DNA of 64,000 nt from Arcticibacter pallidicorallinus (GTDB lineage: Bacteria > Bacteroidota > Bacteroidia > Sphingobacteriales > Sphingobacteriaceae), in contig NZ_PVTH01000001.1 in the NCBI RefSeq assembly GCF_003002875.1, forward strand, positions 496,001 to 560,000, written 5' to 3'. A program made the position numbers and the translations under genes. Positions 1 through 8,187 of the stretch are shown here, piece after piece (positions within the stretch are counted from its first letter, which is position 1; the number at the start of each line of letters is the position of its first letter). Under the pieces are notes generated by a model. That model was not told the origin of the DNA. It saw only the letters and a list, made by a program, of their open reading frames with translations, and made no database searches.

Positions 1-136
1 CGATCATGCGGATTGGAACGATCTTTTGAAGTATATTGAGGCTGTAAGGCCTTCGGAAGTATGGACTCTTCATGGGGACGGTGAGCATCTGAGAAAGCAT
101 TTCGATGGTGTGATGCCGGTTAAATTATTAGTTTGA
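1..136 (+). CDS. C-terminal end of a metallo-beta-lactamase-fold nuclease (partial)
   Basis: The window opens inside a reading frame (codons from base 2) that ends at TGA 134-136. The 44 visible residues begin DHADWNDLLKYIEAV and continue with a THG-like LHGDGEHL segment. An SDHAD motif followed by an aromatic residue and a short (V/L)xxxHG strand is the C-terminal signature of metallo-beta-lactamase-fold nucleases, among them the ligase-associated DNA exonuclease and the RNA-processing beta-CASP-like enzymes. The catalytic HxHxDH motif lies outside the window, so the exact subfamily cannot be fixed. Confidence 0.55.
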   Translation, partial: DHADWNDLLKYIEAVRPSEVWTLHGDGEHLRKHFDGVMPVKLLV

Positions 137-270
137 TGTGGAAACATCATCATTAGTATTTTAATGAAGAAGGGTACATGGCTTTAACAGCTGGATGCCA
201 GTTTACATTACCCATGAAATTGCGGACAATCAGATAAGCTAGAAAAGATTAACCGTTAATTTGAAGACAA

Positions 271-720
271 ATGGAATTAGAGAAGGAAATCCATCAGGTA
301 AGATTTAAGAATGATTATCACAAGCTGGTGGTCAATATGATCTATTCTTATAGTTGGGTTACGGGGCTGGTAAAAGAACGCCTGAGCACTGAACAAGTAA
401 CATTGCAACAATATAACCTTTTACGGATACTGCGTGGCCAGTTTCCAAACCCTTCAACGATCAACCTGCTTAAGGAGCGGATGCTCGACAAAATGTCTGA
501 CGCTTCCCGTATTGTTGAAAGACTGGTACAGAAGGAGCTGGTGACACGTACGGTGAACGCTGCAGACAGAAGGGCTGTAGATATCCTGATCACCCAGAAA
601 GGGCTCGATGTGCTTGCTTACCTGGATCCGGTAGTGACACCTGTTGATATTCTTAAGAACAACCTTACGGAAGATGAAGCCAGGCAGCTTAACGTGTTGC
701 TGGATAAGCTGCGTGGGTAG
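271..720 (+). CDS. MarR family transcriptional regulator
   Basis: The 149-residue protein has the size and layout of MarR regulators: an N-terminal dimerisation helix (residues 10-40), a winged helix-turn-helix at about 45-110 and a C-terminal helix ending in LDKLRG. The helix-turn-helix part reads DKMSDASRIVERLVQKELV, followed by the wing with the DRR triplet (99-101) typical of MarR proteins. Such proteins are dimeric repressors released by small ligands or oxidants. No partner gene is adjacent in the same direction: the next gene is convergent only 5 bases away. The target is therefore unknown and may be elsewhere. Confidence 0.85.
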   Translation: MELEKEIHQVRFKNDYHKLVVNMIYSYSWVTGLVKERLSTEQVTLQQYNLLRILRGQFPNPSTINLLKERMLDKMSDASRIVERLVQKELVTRTVNAADRRAVDILITQKGLDVLAYLDPVVTPVDILKNNLTEDEARQLNVLLDKLRG

Positions 721-725
721 AGGTG

Positions 726-1445
726 CTAATGGCTATGCATGAAGAAGCCTAACAGGGCGATAGCGGTGCCTCCGAGTACAGCCAGCAGCTTCTTCTTGTT
801 GAAATGATGATCGACGCTTGACTCGAATAAAATGGTAGTAGAGATGTGCAGGAATATGCCGATAACTACAGCCATAATTCTATCGAAGTAGGCGTCGATA
901 TTGCCCATTGAACCGTTGCTGATCCCGTTGCTCAGGATGTATCCGAAGGGCGACATCAGCGAGAATAACACGATCATCGCAATAATCATGTTTTTGCTGA
1001 TTTTATTTTGCATTAACACGCTGGCGAGCGCGAAGGCAGCCGGGATATGGTGCAGGGCAATACCAAACAGCAGTTCGTTTTGATGTCCCTGTGTAAGCGG
1101 CATACCTTCCAGAAAGGCATGAAGGCAGAGGCTGACCATGATTCCGTAAGGAAAATGGGGGTGGCTATGGGCGGAAGTATGCACGTGACCGTGTTCTATG
1201 CCGTCTGAAAACTGTTCAAGCACGATCTGAAACAGAAATCCTCCGAGTATGAACAATCCGATATTATGATCGTGGGCTTCGTAAACCTCCGGGATGAGGT
1301 GCAATACCGTTATGGCAAAGAGATAGGCCCCGCTAAAAGATAGCAGTAGCTTAATGCTTTTGGTATTCTCTTTCTTAAAAAAGAAGATGCTCATCCCTCC
1401 CACGAAGCAGCTTGCAAAGAGGACTATCAGCTTCCAGTATTCCAT
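726..1445 (-). CDS. ZIP family divalent metal transporter
   Basis: The 239-residue membrane protein moves divalent metal such as zinc across the inner membrane. It shows about eight hydrophobic segments, a His-rich cytoplasmic loop (residues 85-97, HGHVHTSAHSHPH) between the third and fourth segments, and the two metal-site motifs of the ZIP family, HAFLEG (109-114) and HHIPAA (132-137). The open frame extends 46 codons upstream, but those residues are polar and Cys/Arg-rich and overlap the PAP2 gene. The ATG at 1443-1445 gives a normal ZIP N-terminus (MEYWKLIVLF). That start overlaps the end of the upstream PAP2 gene by 19 bases, which suggests translational coupling. Confidence 0.88.
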   Translation of the reverse strand: MEYWKLIVLFASCFVGGMSIFFFKKENTKSIKLLLSFSGAYLFAITVLHLIPEVYEAHDHNIGLFILGGFLFQIVLEQFSDGIEHGHVHTSAHSHPHFPYGIMVSLCLHAFLEGMPLTQGHQNELLFGIALHHIPAAFALASVLMQNKISKNMIIAMIVLFSLMSPFGYILSNGISNGSMGNIDAYFDRIMAVVIGIFLHISTTILFESSVDHHFNKKKLLAVLGGTAIALLGFFMHSH

Positions 1446-2008
1446 ATTTGTTTCATGTAAAGGGTAAGGAAGGTTGAGCCGACAACATAGCCGACCAGGG
1501 ATCCCAGAAGGGCGCCAACGGTTACGTCGACCGGAAAGTGTACACCTACATACACCTGAGCAAATGAGATGCTGAAGGCCCATCCCAGGGCCAGAATCGT
1601 GATGGGTTTCCAGCGGTGAGAAAAAACCACGATGAGAAATACCCCGATGGCGAAATGGTTGGTTGCATGGGATGAGGGAAAGCTAAACCCGCTTCCGCAA
1701 TGTACCAGAGACCGAATCTCTTCCCTGAAACCTATTTCATTGCAAGGTCGCAGCCTTTCGAAGATCGGCTTAATCATAGAAGCGCTTACGAAGTCGCTGA
1801 TGGCAAAGGTAATAAGCAGAAAAATGATGCATATCCAGCCGAACTTCTTGTAATGTCTTGCCAGAAAGACGATTAAAAAGAAGTAAAGCGGTATCCAGAA
1901 GAATCTGTTCCGGAGCAGGGGCATGATCCAATCGAAGAATGGATTGGCAAGCCCTTGGTTGATCCCAAGAAACGCCTGGTGGTCAAGTTGGTTTAGCTGC
2001 TCAATCAT
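1427..2008 (-). CDS. PAP2 family membrane phosphatase
   Basis: This 193-residue protein is a PAP2-superfamily lipid phosphatase with about five membrane segments. Its probable substrates are undecaprenyl pyrophosphate or phosphatidic-acid-type lipids in the inner membrane. Motif C1 is KPIFERLRP (80-88), C2 is PSSH (111-114) and C3 contains His157 and Asp161 in GVHFPVD. The C3 arginine of the usual SRx5H pattern is replaced by Gln151 (AQVYVGVH), while the catalytic histidines are kept. The gene is second in a three-gene minus-strand operon, overlapping the methyltransferase by 8 bases and the ZIP transporter by 19. Confidence 0.88.
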   Translation of the reverse strand: MIEQLNQLDHQAFLGINQGLANPFFDWIMPLLRNRFFWIPLYFFLIVFLARHYKKFGWICIIFLLITFAISDFVSASMIKPIFERLRPCNEIGFREEIRSLVHCGSGFSFPSSHATNHFAIGVFLIVVFSHRWKPITILALGWAFSISFAQVYVGVHFPVDVTVGALLGSLVGYVVGSTFLTLYMKQIWNTGS

Positions 2009-2738
2009 CTGCTTTTTTGCAAATAAATATTAGTCTGTCGGATGTGTTCTCTTCGTATTCTGACAATGAATAATCACCGTAATAATGAATTATTTCAAAG
2101 CCGCTGAGTTTGAATATTTTCTGGAAGTCGGTCAGTGAAAAAGCGACGACTTCTTCTTTGAACTCGTAATGATGGCCCTTGTCATCAAAGTTAATGGTTT
2201 TGATGACTTTGCCATTATCTACGTGCTTGGTTATATGAAAGCTGATGCCGTCGATTTTTTTGGTTGACTTGTTGGTGAGGTGGCTTAATATCTTGCTGCT
2301 GTTGAAATAGTCGAGTACAAGCAGGCCATCGGGTTTAAGTGATTTTCGGAATGCCTGAAGGGCCTTAACGTGATCGCTCTCTGATTCAAAGTAGCCAAAG
2401 CTGGTGAAGAGGTTCAGCGCTATGTCGAAATAGTTGATGTAGAGGAGGTGGCGCATATCATGCTCGTAAAAATGAAGCGTCTCATTTTCATAGCGTTTGG
2501 CGTAGGTAACGTTTGAGTGCGATAGGTCTATGCCTGTAACATCAAATCCTTTTTTGTTGAGGTAGATGGAATGTCTTCCTCTGCCGCTTGCAATGTCGAG
2601 GATCCGCGCATTGGGCTGGGGCGTCAGTCGCGAGCAAAGCTTATCGATAAAGAACTCGGCCTCAGAATCATTGTGCTGACTGTAAAGAATGTGATAGTAT
2701 GGTGAGTTAAACCAACTCTGATACCATTTGTCGGGCAT
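2001..2738 (-). CDS. Class I SAM-dependent methyltransferase
   Basis: The 245-residue protein carries the Rossmann methyltransferase core. Motif I is ARILDIASGRGRHSIYL (44-60), followed by the acidic end of strand 2 (TGIDLS, 68-73) and a motif-IV-like FDIALNLFTSFGYF. No membrane segments or extra domains are visible. Its substrate cannot be read from sequence; proteins of this group modify small molecules or lipids. It heads a tightly overlapping operon with the PAP2 phosphatase and ZIP transporter. A consensus -7 element lies just upstream at 2761-2768 on the same strand. Confidence 0.82.
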   Translation of the reverse strand: MPDKWYQSWFNSPYYHILYSQHNDSEAEFFIDKLCSRLTPQPNARILDIASGRGRHSIYLNKKGFDVTGIDLSHSNVTYAKRYENETLHFYEHDMRHLLYINYFDIALNLFTSFGYFESESDHVKALQAFRKSLKPDGLLVLDYFNSSKILSHLTNKSTKKIDGISFHITKHVDNGKVIKTINFDDKGHHYEFKEEVVAFSLTDFQKIFKLSGFEIIHYYGDYSLSEYEENTSDRLIFICKKADD

Positions 2739-2760
2739 ATCGTAGATATTTACAAAGTTG

Positions 2761-2768
2761 CAAACTTA
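2761..2768 (-). promoter_or_regulatory. Bacteroidota-type -7 element for the methyltransferase operon
   Basis: On the minus strand this reads TAAGTTTG, a perfect match to the TAnnTTTG consensus recognised by the Bacteroidota primary sigma factor. It is 22 bases upstream of the methyltransferase start. A -33 candidate (TTG at 2792-2794) sits 23 bases further upstream, slightly beyond the usual spacing. Confidence 0.45.
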
Positions 2769-2825
2769 CATAAATTTTTATCTCTCACTAACAACGGTGG
2801 TAAAAGACCGCTGAGATTTTATTCT

Positions 2826-2833
2826 TATTTTTG
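2826..2833 (+). promoter_or_regulatory. Bacteroidota-type -7 element for glmM
   Basis: TATTTTTG matches TAnnTTTG exactly and lies 22 bases before the GTG start of glmM. I see no clear TTTG at -33. It stands back to back with the minus-strand promoter at 2761-2768, so the 117-base gap holds two divergent promoters. Confidence 0.4.
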
Positions 2834-2855
2834 ACGCTCATTTAAAAATCTAAAC

Positions 2856-4244
2856 GTGACTCTTATAAAATCAATTTCAGGAATCAGAGGTACTATCGGC
2901 GGCAAGTCCGGAGATGGTCTTACCCCTGTAGATATATTAAAGTTTACGGCCGCTTATGGCAAATGGATAGCTGCGAAGACAGGTAAAAAGAAGATTGTTA
3001 TTGGCAGAGATGCCCGTATTTCCGGTGAAATGGTTCGTAACCTCATCGCGGGTACCCTGCAGAGTATAGGAATGGACGTTATTGATCTGGGCCTTTCTAC
3101 CACACCTACAGTGGAGGTAGCGGTTCCTTTAGAGCGTGCAGGTGGCGGTATCATCATTACAGCCAGCCATAATCCAAAACAGTGGAACGCACTGAAATTG
3201 CTTAATGCTTCGGGCGAATTTATCAATGATACCGAGGGTAAGGAAGTTCTGGAGTTGGCGGAAACCATGGATGATCTTGATTTTGCGGGAGTAGATCATC
3301 TGGGATCTATCAAGATGGACAATAGTTATATGCAAAAGCATATTGATATGATCCTTGCTTTGCCTCTGGTGAATGTGGAGCTGATCAGAAAAGCGAAGTT
3401 CAAGATTGCTATTGACTGTGTTAACTCTTCAGGGGGTATCTTCGTCCCGGCTTTATTGCGTGCTTTGGGAGTGCAAGCGATCCATGAGTTGTATTGTACC
3501 CCGGACGGGCATTTTCCTCATAATCCGGAGCCTTTGCCGGAGAATCTGGTAGCGCTTTCGCAGGAGGTAGTGGCTAAGAGGGCAGATCTGGGTATTGCGG
3601 TTGATCCGGATGTGGATCGTTTGTGCTTTATATGCGAGGATGGCTCTGTGTTTGGTGAGGAGTACACGCTGGTAGCGGTCTCGGATTATGTTTTGAAGAA
3701 GCAGGGAGGCAATACGGTATCGAACCTCTCTTCTACGAGAGCATTGAGGGACGTAACCGAAAAAGCCGGCTTTACTTACCAGGCTGCGGCAGTGGGAGAG
3801 GTGAACGTGGTGAACAAGATGAAGGAGACTAACGCGGTGATAGGTGGTGAGGGTAACGGTGGAGTGATCTTCCCTGAGCTGCATTACGGCCGGGATGCGC
3901 TCGTTGGAATCGCTTTGTTTTTGACTCACCTGGCTGAATCTGGTCAAAAAGTGTCTGCCATGCGGGCGTCTTATCCGAACTACTTCATCTCGAAAAACAA
4001 GATGACGTTGAGAGAGGGTATGGACATTGATGCGCTGTTAAAGCAGGTGCAGGATAAGTATATCAATCAGCCGCATTCGACTATAGATGGCTTGAAGATT
4101 GAGTTCGATAGCGAGTGGGTTCACTTGAGAAAGTCGAATACAGAACCGATCATCAGAATATACTCTGAATCTACTTCAGAAGAAAACGCAAATGCCCTGG
4201 CAACAAGGCTGATTGCGGATATGAATGCAATTTTAAGTGCTTAA
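2856..4244 (+). CDS. glmM: Phosphoglucosamine mutase (alpha-D-phosphohexomutase family)
   Basis: The enzyme converts glucosamine-6-phosphate to glucosamine-1-phosphate on the way to UDP-GlcNAc for peptidoglycan and LPS. The 462-residue protein has all four hexomutase regions: the N-terminal substrate loop (SGIRGTIGG), the phosphoserine loop TASHNP with Ser104, the magnesium loop DPDVDR (250-255) and the phosphate-binding RKSNTEPIIRIY near residue 425. The start is GTG at 2856. It ends 12 bases before the cysteine desulfurase gene, so the two are probably co-transcribed. A phosphomannomutase specificity cannot be excluded from motifs alone, but length and loops fit GlmM-like enzymes of this phylum. 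Confidence 0.85.
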   Translation: MTLIKSISGIRGTIGGKSGDGLTPVDILKFTAAYGKWIAAKTGKKKIVIGRDARISGEMVRNLIAGTLQSIGMDVIDLGLSTTPTVEVAVPLERAGGGIIITASHNPKQWNALKLLNASGEFINDTEGKEVLELAETMDDLDFAGVDHLGSIKMDNSYMQKHIDMILALPLVNVELIRKAKFKIAIDCVNSSGGIFVPALLRALGVQAIHELYCTPDGHFPHNPEPLPENLVALSQEVVAKRADLGIAVDPDVDRLCFICEDGSVFGEEYTLVAVSDYVLKKQGGNTVSNLSSTRALRDVTEKAGFTYQAAAVGEVNVVNKMKETNAVIGGEGNGGVIFPELHYGRDALVGIALFLTHLAESGQKVSAMRASYPNYFISKNKMTLREGMDIDALLKQVQDKYINQPHSTIDGLKIEFDSEWVHLRKSNTEPIIRIYSESTSEENANALATRLIADMNAILSA

Positions 4245-4256
4245 TTATACGATATA

Positions 4257-5381
4257 ATGCGGGTGTATTTAGATAATGCCGCGACCACTCCGCTTGACGC
4301 TGAGGTGTTGAGGGAGATGACTTTGGTGATGGAAAGTTGCTTCGGCAATCCTTCATCCATTCATGGTCACGGCAGAGAGGCGAGATCGCTTTTGGAGAAG
4401 TCGCGGAAAACAGTTGCAGGTTTGCTGCATGCTGCGCCTTCGGAGATTTTTTTTACTTCAGGTGGTACGGAAGCGGATAATACGGCTATCCGGTCGGGCA
4501 TTTCGAGCTATGGTATCAAACATGCTGTTACGGCAAAGACGGAGCATCATGCGGTATTGCACACCCTGGAGGACCTGGAGAAACAGGGACAGATCAGGCT
4601 GAGCTATGTAAACATTGATAGTAAGGGAAATGTTGACCTTGCCCATCTGGAGGAGCTCATAGCTCAGGAAAGGAGCTTTGTGTCGCTTATGCACGCGAAC
4701 AATGAGCTGGGTACCCTGACGGATATTGAGGCGGTAGGGGAGATCTGTGAAAGGCATGGAGCCCTGTTTCATTGCGATACGGTTCAAACGATGGGACATT
4801 ATCCTCACGATGTTGAGAAGCTGAAAGTGCATTTCCTGGTATGTGCGGCGCATAAACTGCATGGACCGAAGGGAACCGGGTTTTTATATATCAATCATCG
4901 GGTGAAGATTGCTCCAATGATCAGTGGTGGCGCCCAGGAGCGGAATATGCGCGGCGGTACGGAGAATATATACGGCATCGCCGGTATGGCGAAGGCTCTG
5001 GAGATTGCGTACCGGGATATGGATGAGCATCATCAGCACATCCAGGGTATCAAGTCTTACATGAAAGAACAGCTGGAGACCATACCGGGTGTTACCTTTA
5101 ATGGTGAAACCGATCCTTCGTCGAGCTTATATACGGTGTTGAATGCGTCTTTTCCGGAGATGGAAATGGCTGATATGCTGTTGTTTAATCTCGATATTTC
5201 GGGGATATCGGTATCGGGTGGCAGTGCCTGCAGTTCAGGTACGAGTATTGGCTCCCACGTATTGGAAGCGATCGGAGTAAGTGCCGACAGGCCAGCGATC
5301 CGGTTCTCGTTCAGTAAGTTCACGACAAGGGAAGAAATTGATTTCACGATCATCAAGCTTAAGGAGGCCCTGGGGGTGTAA
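4257..5381 (+). CDS. Cysteine desulfurase, NifS/IscS family
   Basis: This PLP enzyme takes sulfur from cysteine for iron-sulfur clusters and thiolated tRNA. The 374-residue protein begins with the family N-terminus (VYLDNAATTPLDAEV), carries PLP-contact residues in TSGGTEADN (68-75) and the PLP lysine in CAAHKLHGPKG (Lys200), and has the mobile active-site loop GGSACSSGTS with catalytic Cys325. The long loop before the Cys and the SSGTS sequence fit the IscS/NifS branch (group I) rather than SufS. It follows glmM closely on the same strand. Confidence 0.92.
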   Translation: MRVYLDNAATTPLDAEVLREMTLVMESCFGNPSSIHGHGREARSLLEKSRKTVAGLLHAAPSEIFFTSGGTEADNTAIRSGISSYGIKHAVTAKTEHHAVLHTLEDLEKQGQIRLSYVNIDSKGNVDLAHLEELIAQERSFVSLMHANNELGTLTDIEAVGEICERHGALFHCDTVQTMGHYPHDVEKLKVHFLVCAAHKLHGPKGTGFLYINHRVKIAPMISGGAQERNMRGGTENIYGIAGMAKALEIAYRDMDEHHQHIQGIKSYMKEQLETIPGVTFNGETDPSSSLYTVLNASFPEMEMADMLLFNLDISGISVSGGSACSSGTSIGSHVLEAIGVSADRPAIRFSFSKFTTREEIDFTIIKLKEALGV

Positions 5382-5476
5382 TCCCGGACGGCTTTTGTAA
5401 TATTTCTTGTTTCCTCAAACAATGTACCTGTATGCGATTGTTAGTAAGGGTGTTAAACCTTTAAACTCATTTACGT

Positions 5477-5911
5477 ATGGAACTATTTGAAGAAAAGTAT
5501 CAGGAAAGAGAGCGAATAGCAGAGACCTATTCCGGCCCTGAAGACGAAGATGATATAGCACCTCTTGACGATGAAGATGATAGCGACATTGATCTCGACG
5601 CTGATGAAATAGATGATGATGATGACATCGTTGCCCGTGATATTGATCCCGAAGATGACGATGATGATCTGATTGCAGATGATGACCTTATTGAGGATGA
5701 TGATTTTGCGGATGACGATGACATCATTCTTGACGACGATGATGATGAGGAAGACCTTGTATTGGATGATGACGATGAGTCGACCACGGAAACCAATGCA
5801 CCTCAGCACCTCAATTCGCCTAATACAGGATTTTCGTCGCGGGTAGAATCCCGCCGCTCCGGCCCTATAGTAGGGCATGAGCCAGGAACAGGACCAGGAG
5901 GCGATCTTTAA
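5477..5911 (+). CDS. Highly acidic Asp-rich protein of unknown function
   Basis: The 144-residue protein has an almost uninterrupted Asp/Glu tract from residue 21 to 103, made mostly of runs of two to five Asp broken by Ile, Leu or Ala. A short Pro/Gly/Ser-rich tail follows (GPIVGHEPGTGPGGDL). No signal peptide, membrane segment or catalytic motif is seen. It is probably disordered and could bind cations or basic proteins; this is inference only. The frame is supported by its strand (same as the upstream genes) and by the terminator 28 bases after its stop. Long antisense frames here are by-products of the GAT/GAC repeats. Confidence 0.7.
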   Translation: MELFEEKYQERERIAETYSGPEDEDDIAPLDDEDDSDIDLDADEIDDDDDIVARDIDPEDDDDDLIADDDLIEDDDFADDDDIILDDDDDEEDLVLDDDDESTTETNAPQHLNSPNTGFSSRVESRRSGPIVGHEPGTGPGGDL

Positions 5912-5939
5912 GGTTGTTCGCTAGAAAGATTTATTTACT

Positions 5940-5976
5940 AAAACGCCCCGTTTGCAAGCTGCAGACGGGGCGTTTT
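5940..5976. terminator. Bidirectional rho-independent terminator
   Basis: A perfect 12-bp inverted repeat, AAAACGCCCCGT (5940-5951) and ACGGGGCGTTTT (5965-5976), extends inward by about four more pairs. The A-tract on one side and T-tract on the other make it usable by both the Asp-rich gene (+) and accD (-), which converge here. Confidence 0.9.
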
Positions 5977-6010
5977 ATTTAGTGGGCAGGCATTCCTACC
6001 GGGTAAATCA

Positions 6011-6856
6011 TTAGTTATTCATCAGTGAGATGAAGTTTGAAATCTTGTTTTTCATTTCTCTCCTGTCTACGATGAAGTCGAGGAAGCCATGCTCGAGTAC
6101 AAACTCGGAGGTCTGGAATCCTTTAGGAAGATCTTTTTTAATGGTTTCCTTGATGACGCGGGGCCCGGCGAATCCGATAAGCGCTTCCGGTTCTGCGATA
6201 TTAATATCACCCAGCATGGCATAAGATGCCGTAACGCCTCCGGTAGTAGGATCTGTTAAGAGCGAAATGTAAGGGATCTTTGCTCTGCTCAACAATGCGA
6301 GTTTAGCAGAGGTTTTAGCCATCTGCATCAGCGAAAAGGCTGCTTCCATCATTCGCGCACCACCTGATTTGGAGATCATCAGAAAAGGGATCTTATTCTC
6401 GATGCAGTAGTCAATAGACCTTCCGATCTTCTCGCCTACAACTGAACCCATGGATCCGCCAATAAAGTTGAAATCCATACAGGCAATCACAAGTTCCTGT
6501 CCGTCTATCTTACCATGCGCGGCGCGGATAGCATCTTTAAGGCCTGTTTTGGCGTTGCTATCTTTTATCCTATCGGTATATTTTTTAGTATCTGTAAAGT
6601 TTAACGGGTCTCCTGACATCAGGTTAGGGGAAAGCTCCGTGAATTCGTTATCGTCAAACAGTACGGAAAAGTATTCTGCTGAACCGATCCGTAAATGGTA
6701 GTTACAGTAGTGACACACGTACTTATTTTCTACCTGTTCAGCATAATGAAGGGGTTTCTTGCACTGCGGACATTTATTCCAAATGCCATCGGGTGCCTCC
6801 TTCTTATCCTGAGTAGATGTTATAATTCCTTTTTTATCTCTTTTGAACCAAGCCAT
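6011..6856 (-). CDS. accD: Acetyl-CoA carboxylase carboxyltransferase subunit beta
   Basis: AccD pairs with AccA to transfer the carboxyl group from biotin to acetyl-CoA, giving malonyl-CoA for fatty acid synthesis. The 281-residue protein starts with the conserved MAWFKR, followed by a zinc ribbon with Cys29, Cys32, Cys48 and Cys51. The crotonase-like carboxyltransferase core contains [18 protein letters not shown] and [15 protein letters not shown]. Its length matches the family. It stands alone on this strand and is divergent from the aldolase gene. Confidence 0.95.
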   Translation of the reverse strand: MAWFKRDKKGIITSTQDKKEAPDGIWNKCPQCKKPLHYAEQVENKYVCHYCNYHLRIGSAEYFSVLFDDNEFTELSPNLMSGDPLNFTDTKKYTDRIKDSNAKTGLKDAIRAAHGKIDGQELVIACMDFNFIGGSMGSVVGEKIGRSIDYCIENKIPFLMISKSGGARMMEAAFSLMQMAKTSAKLALLSRAKIPYISLLTDPTTGGVTASYAMLGDINIAEPEALIGFAGPRVIKETIKKDLPKGFQTSEFVLEHGFLDFIVDRREMKNKISNFISLMNN

Positions 6857-7001
6857 GTCTTATGGAATAAGCTTGCAAAGAAACGAAATTTTAAGAAAAG
6901 AACTTCGATTATGACATCAAAGCGTTAAATTTTATGATCCAAATCATTTAGGATTTAGTTATAATTCTTAATTTCGGAAATCCAAAATAAATTAAATTAG
7001 T

Positions 7002-8081
7002 ATGAATCTGAAAAACTATAAAGGCGTATTGTATGGCGACGCTGTTCAGGAATTATTCGAGCAGGCAAAGAAACACCAGTTTGCTTTACCGGCGGTTAAT
7101 GTGATCGGAACGAACTCCATCAACGCGGTTATGGAAACGGCTAAAGCTGTGAATTCACCCGTTATTATCCAGCTTTCTAATGGTGGAGCGCAGTTTTTTG
7201 CAGGCAAGTCGCTTGATAATTCAAAGTTAGAAGCATGTATTCTTGGTGCTGTGTCGGCAGCAAAGCACGTACATTTGCTGGCTGAGCACTATGGTGTTGC
7301 CGTGATATTACACACAGATCATGCTGCGATGAAATTATTGCCATGGATCGACGGCATGCTGTCGCACGGCGAAAGATTCCATCAGCAAACAGGAAAACCA
7401 TTATTTTCTTCGCATATGATTGATCTTTCTGAAGAGCCTATCGAAGAGAATATCGCTATAAGCAAAAAGTATCTGGAGCGTATGAAAAACCTGGGCATGA
7501 CTCTCGAAATAGAGTTAGGTGTTACAGGCGGTGAAGAAGATGGTGTGGATAACACCGATGTGGATAGCTCACGCTTATACACGCAGCCGGAAGAGGTTTT
7601 TTACTCTTACAAAGAACTAAGCACAATTAGCCACAGATTCACCATCGCAGCAGCTTTCGGTAACGTTCATGGGGTTTATAAGCCAGGTAACGTTAAGCTT
7701 GAGCCGAAGATTCTTAAAAACTCTCAGGAGTATTTGAAGAAGGAATTGGGTCTTGAAGCTGAGAAACCTATTAACTTCGTGTTCCATGGTGGCTCGGGAT
7801 CTTCTCAGGAAGAAATCAGAGAAGCAATTTCTTACGGAGCGGTGAAGATGAATATCGATACAGACATGCAATGGGCATTCTGGGAAGGTATCAAAGACTT
7901 CTATCAGTCGAAAGAAGGCTACTTACAGTCTCAAATAGGTAGTCCGGATGGTCCTGATTCTCCGAATAAAAAATTCTATGACCCACGCGTATGGTTACGT
8001 AAAGGCGAGGAAACGTTTGTAAAGCGTCTTTCTCAGGCTTTTGAAGATCTGAATTGTTTAGACGTGAATAGCAAGTTATAA
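7002..8081 (+). CDS. fbaA: Class II fructose-bisphosphate aldolase
   Basis: This zinc enzyme splits fructose-1,6-bisphosphate into dihydroxyacetone phosphate and glyceraldehyde-3-phosphate in glycolysis, and runs in reverse in gluconeogenesis. The 359-residue length and insertions fit the class IIA (E. coli FbaA-like) type. Visible are the metal-ligand HTDHAA (104-109), the FGNVHGVYKPGNV segment, the FVFHGGSGSS phosphate-binding turn and the KMNIDTDMQWAFW helix. A strong terminator follows 21 bases after the stop, so the gene is probably monocistronic. Confidence 0.94.
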   Translation: MNLKNYKGVLYGDAVQELFEQAKKHQFALPAVNVIGTNSINAVMETAKAVNSPVIIQLSNGGAQFFAGKSLDNSKLEACILGAVSAAKHVHLLAEHYGVAVILHTDHAAMKLLPWIDGMLSHGERFHQQTGKPLFSSHMIDLSEEPIEENIAISKKYLERMKNLGMTLEIELGVTGGEEDGVDNTDVDSSRLYTQPEEVFYSYKELSTISHRFTIAAAFGNVHGVYKPGNVKLEPKILKNSQEYLKKELGLEAEKPINFVFHGGSGSSQEEIREAISYGAVKMNIDTDMQWAFWEGIKDFYQSKEGYLQSQIGSPDGPDSPNKKFYDPRVWLRKGEETFVKRLSQAFEDLNCLDVNSKL

Positions 8082-8102
8082 TTCTGCTGTTCTTCTAACT
8101 CA

Positions 8103-8140
8103 AAAAAGAGACTGGTATCATCATGATTCAGTCTCTTTTT
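8103..8140. terminator. Rho-independent terminator after the aldolase gene
   Basis: The inverted repeat AAAAAGAGACTG (8103-8114) and CAGTCTCTTTTT (8129-8140) has a 14-base loop and is followed by further T residues. The A/T tracts on both flanks let it serve the aldolase (+) and also stop transcripts of the convergent NADH dehydrogenase gene (-). Confidence 0.88.
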
Positions 8141-8187
8141 GTTTTTGATAGTTTGCTTTGATGTCTTTTTAAACAGGGAGTTGTCCT

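Noticed and set aside
726-1583. Longer ZIP transporter with 46 extra N-terminal residues
   Set aside because: The extra residues overlap the PAP2 gene, are polar and Cys/Arg-rich, and do not resemble the family N-terminus.
5483-5878. Antisense frames of Ile/Val- or Ser-rich composition opposite the Asp-rich gene
   Set aside because: They are by-products of GAT/GAC repeats read on the other strand and in other phases.
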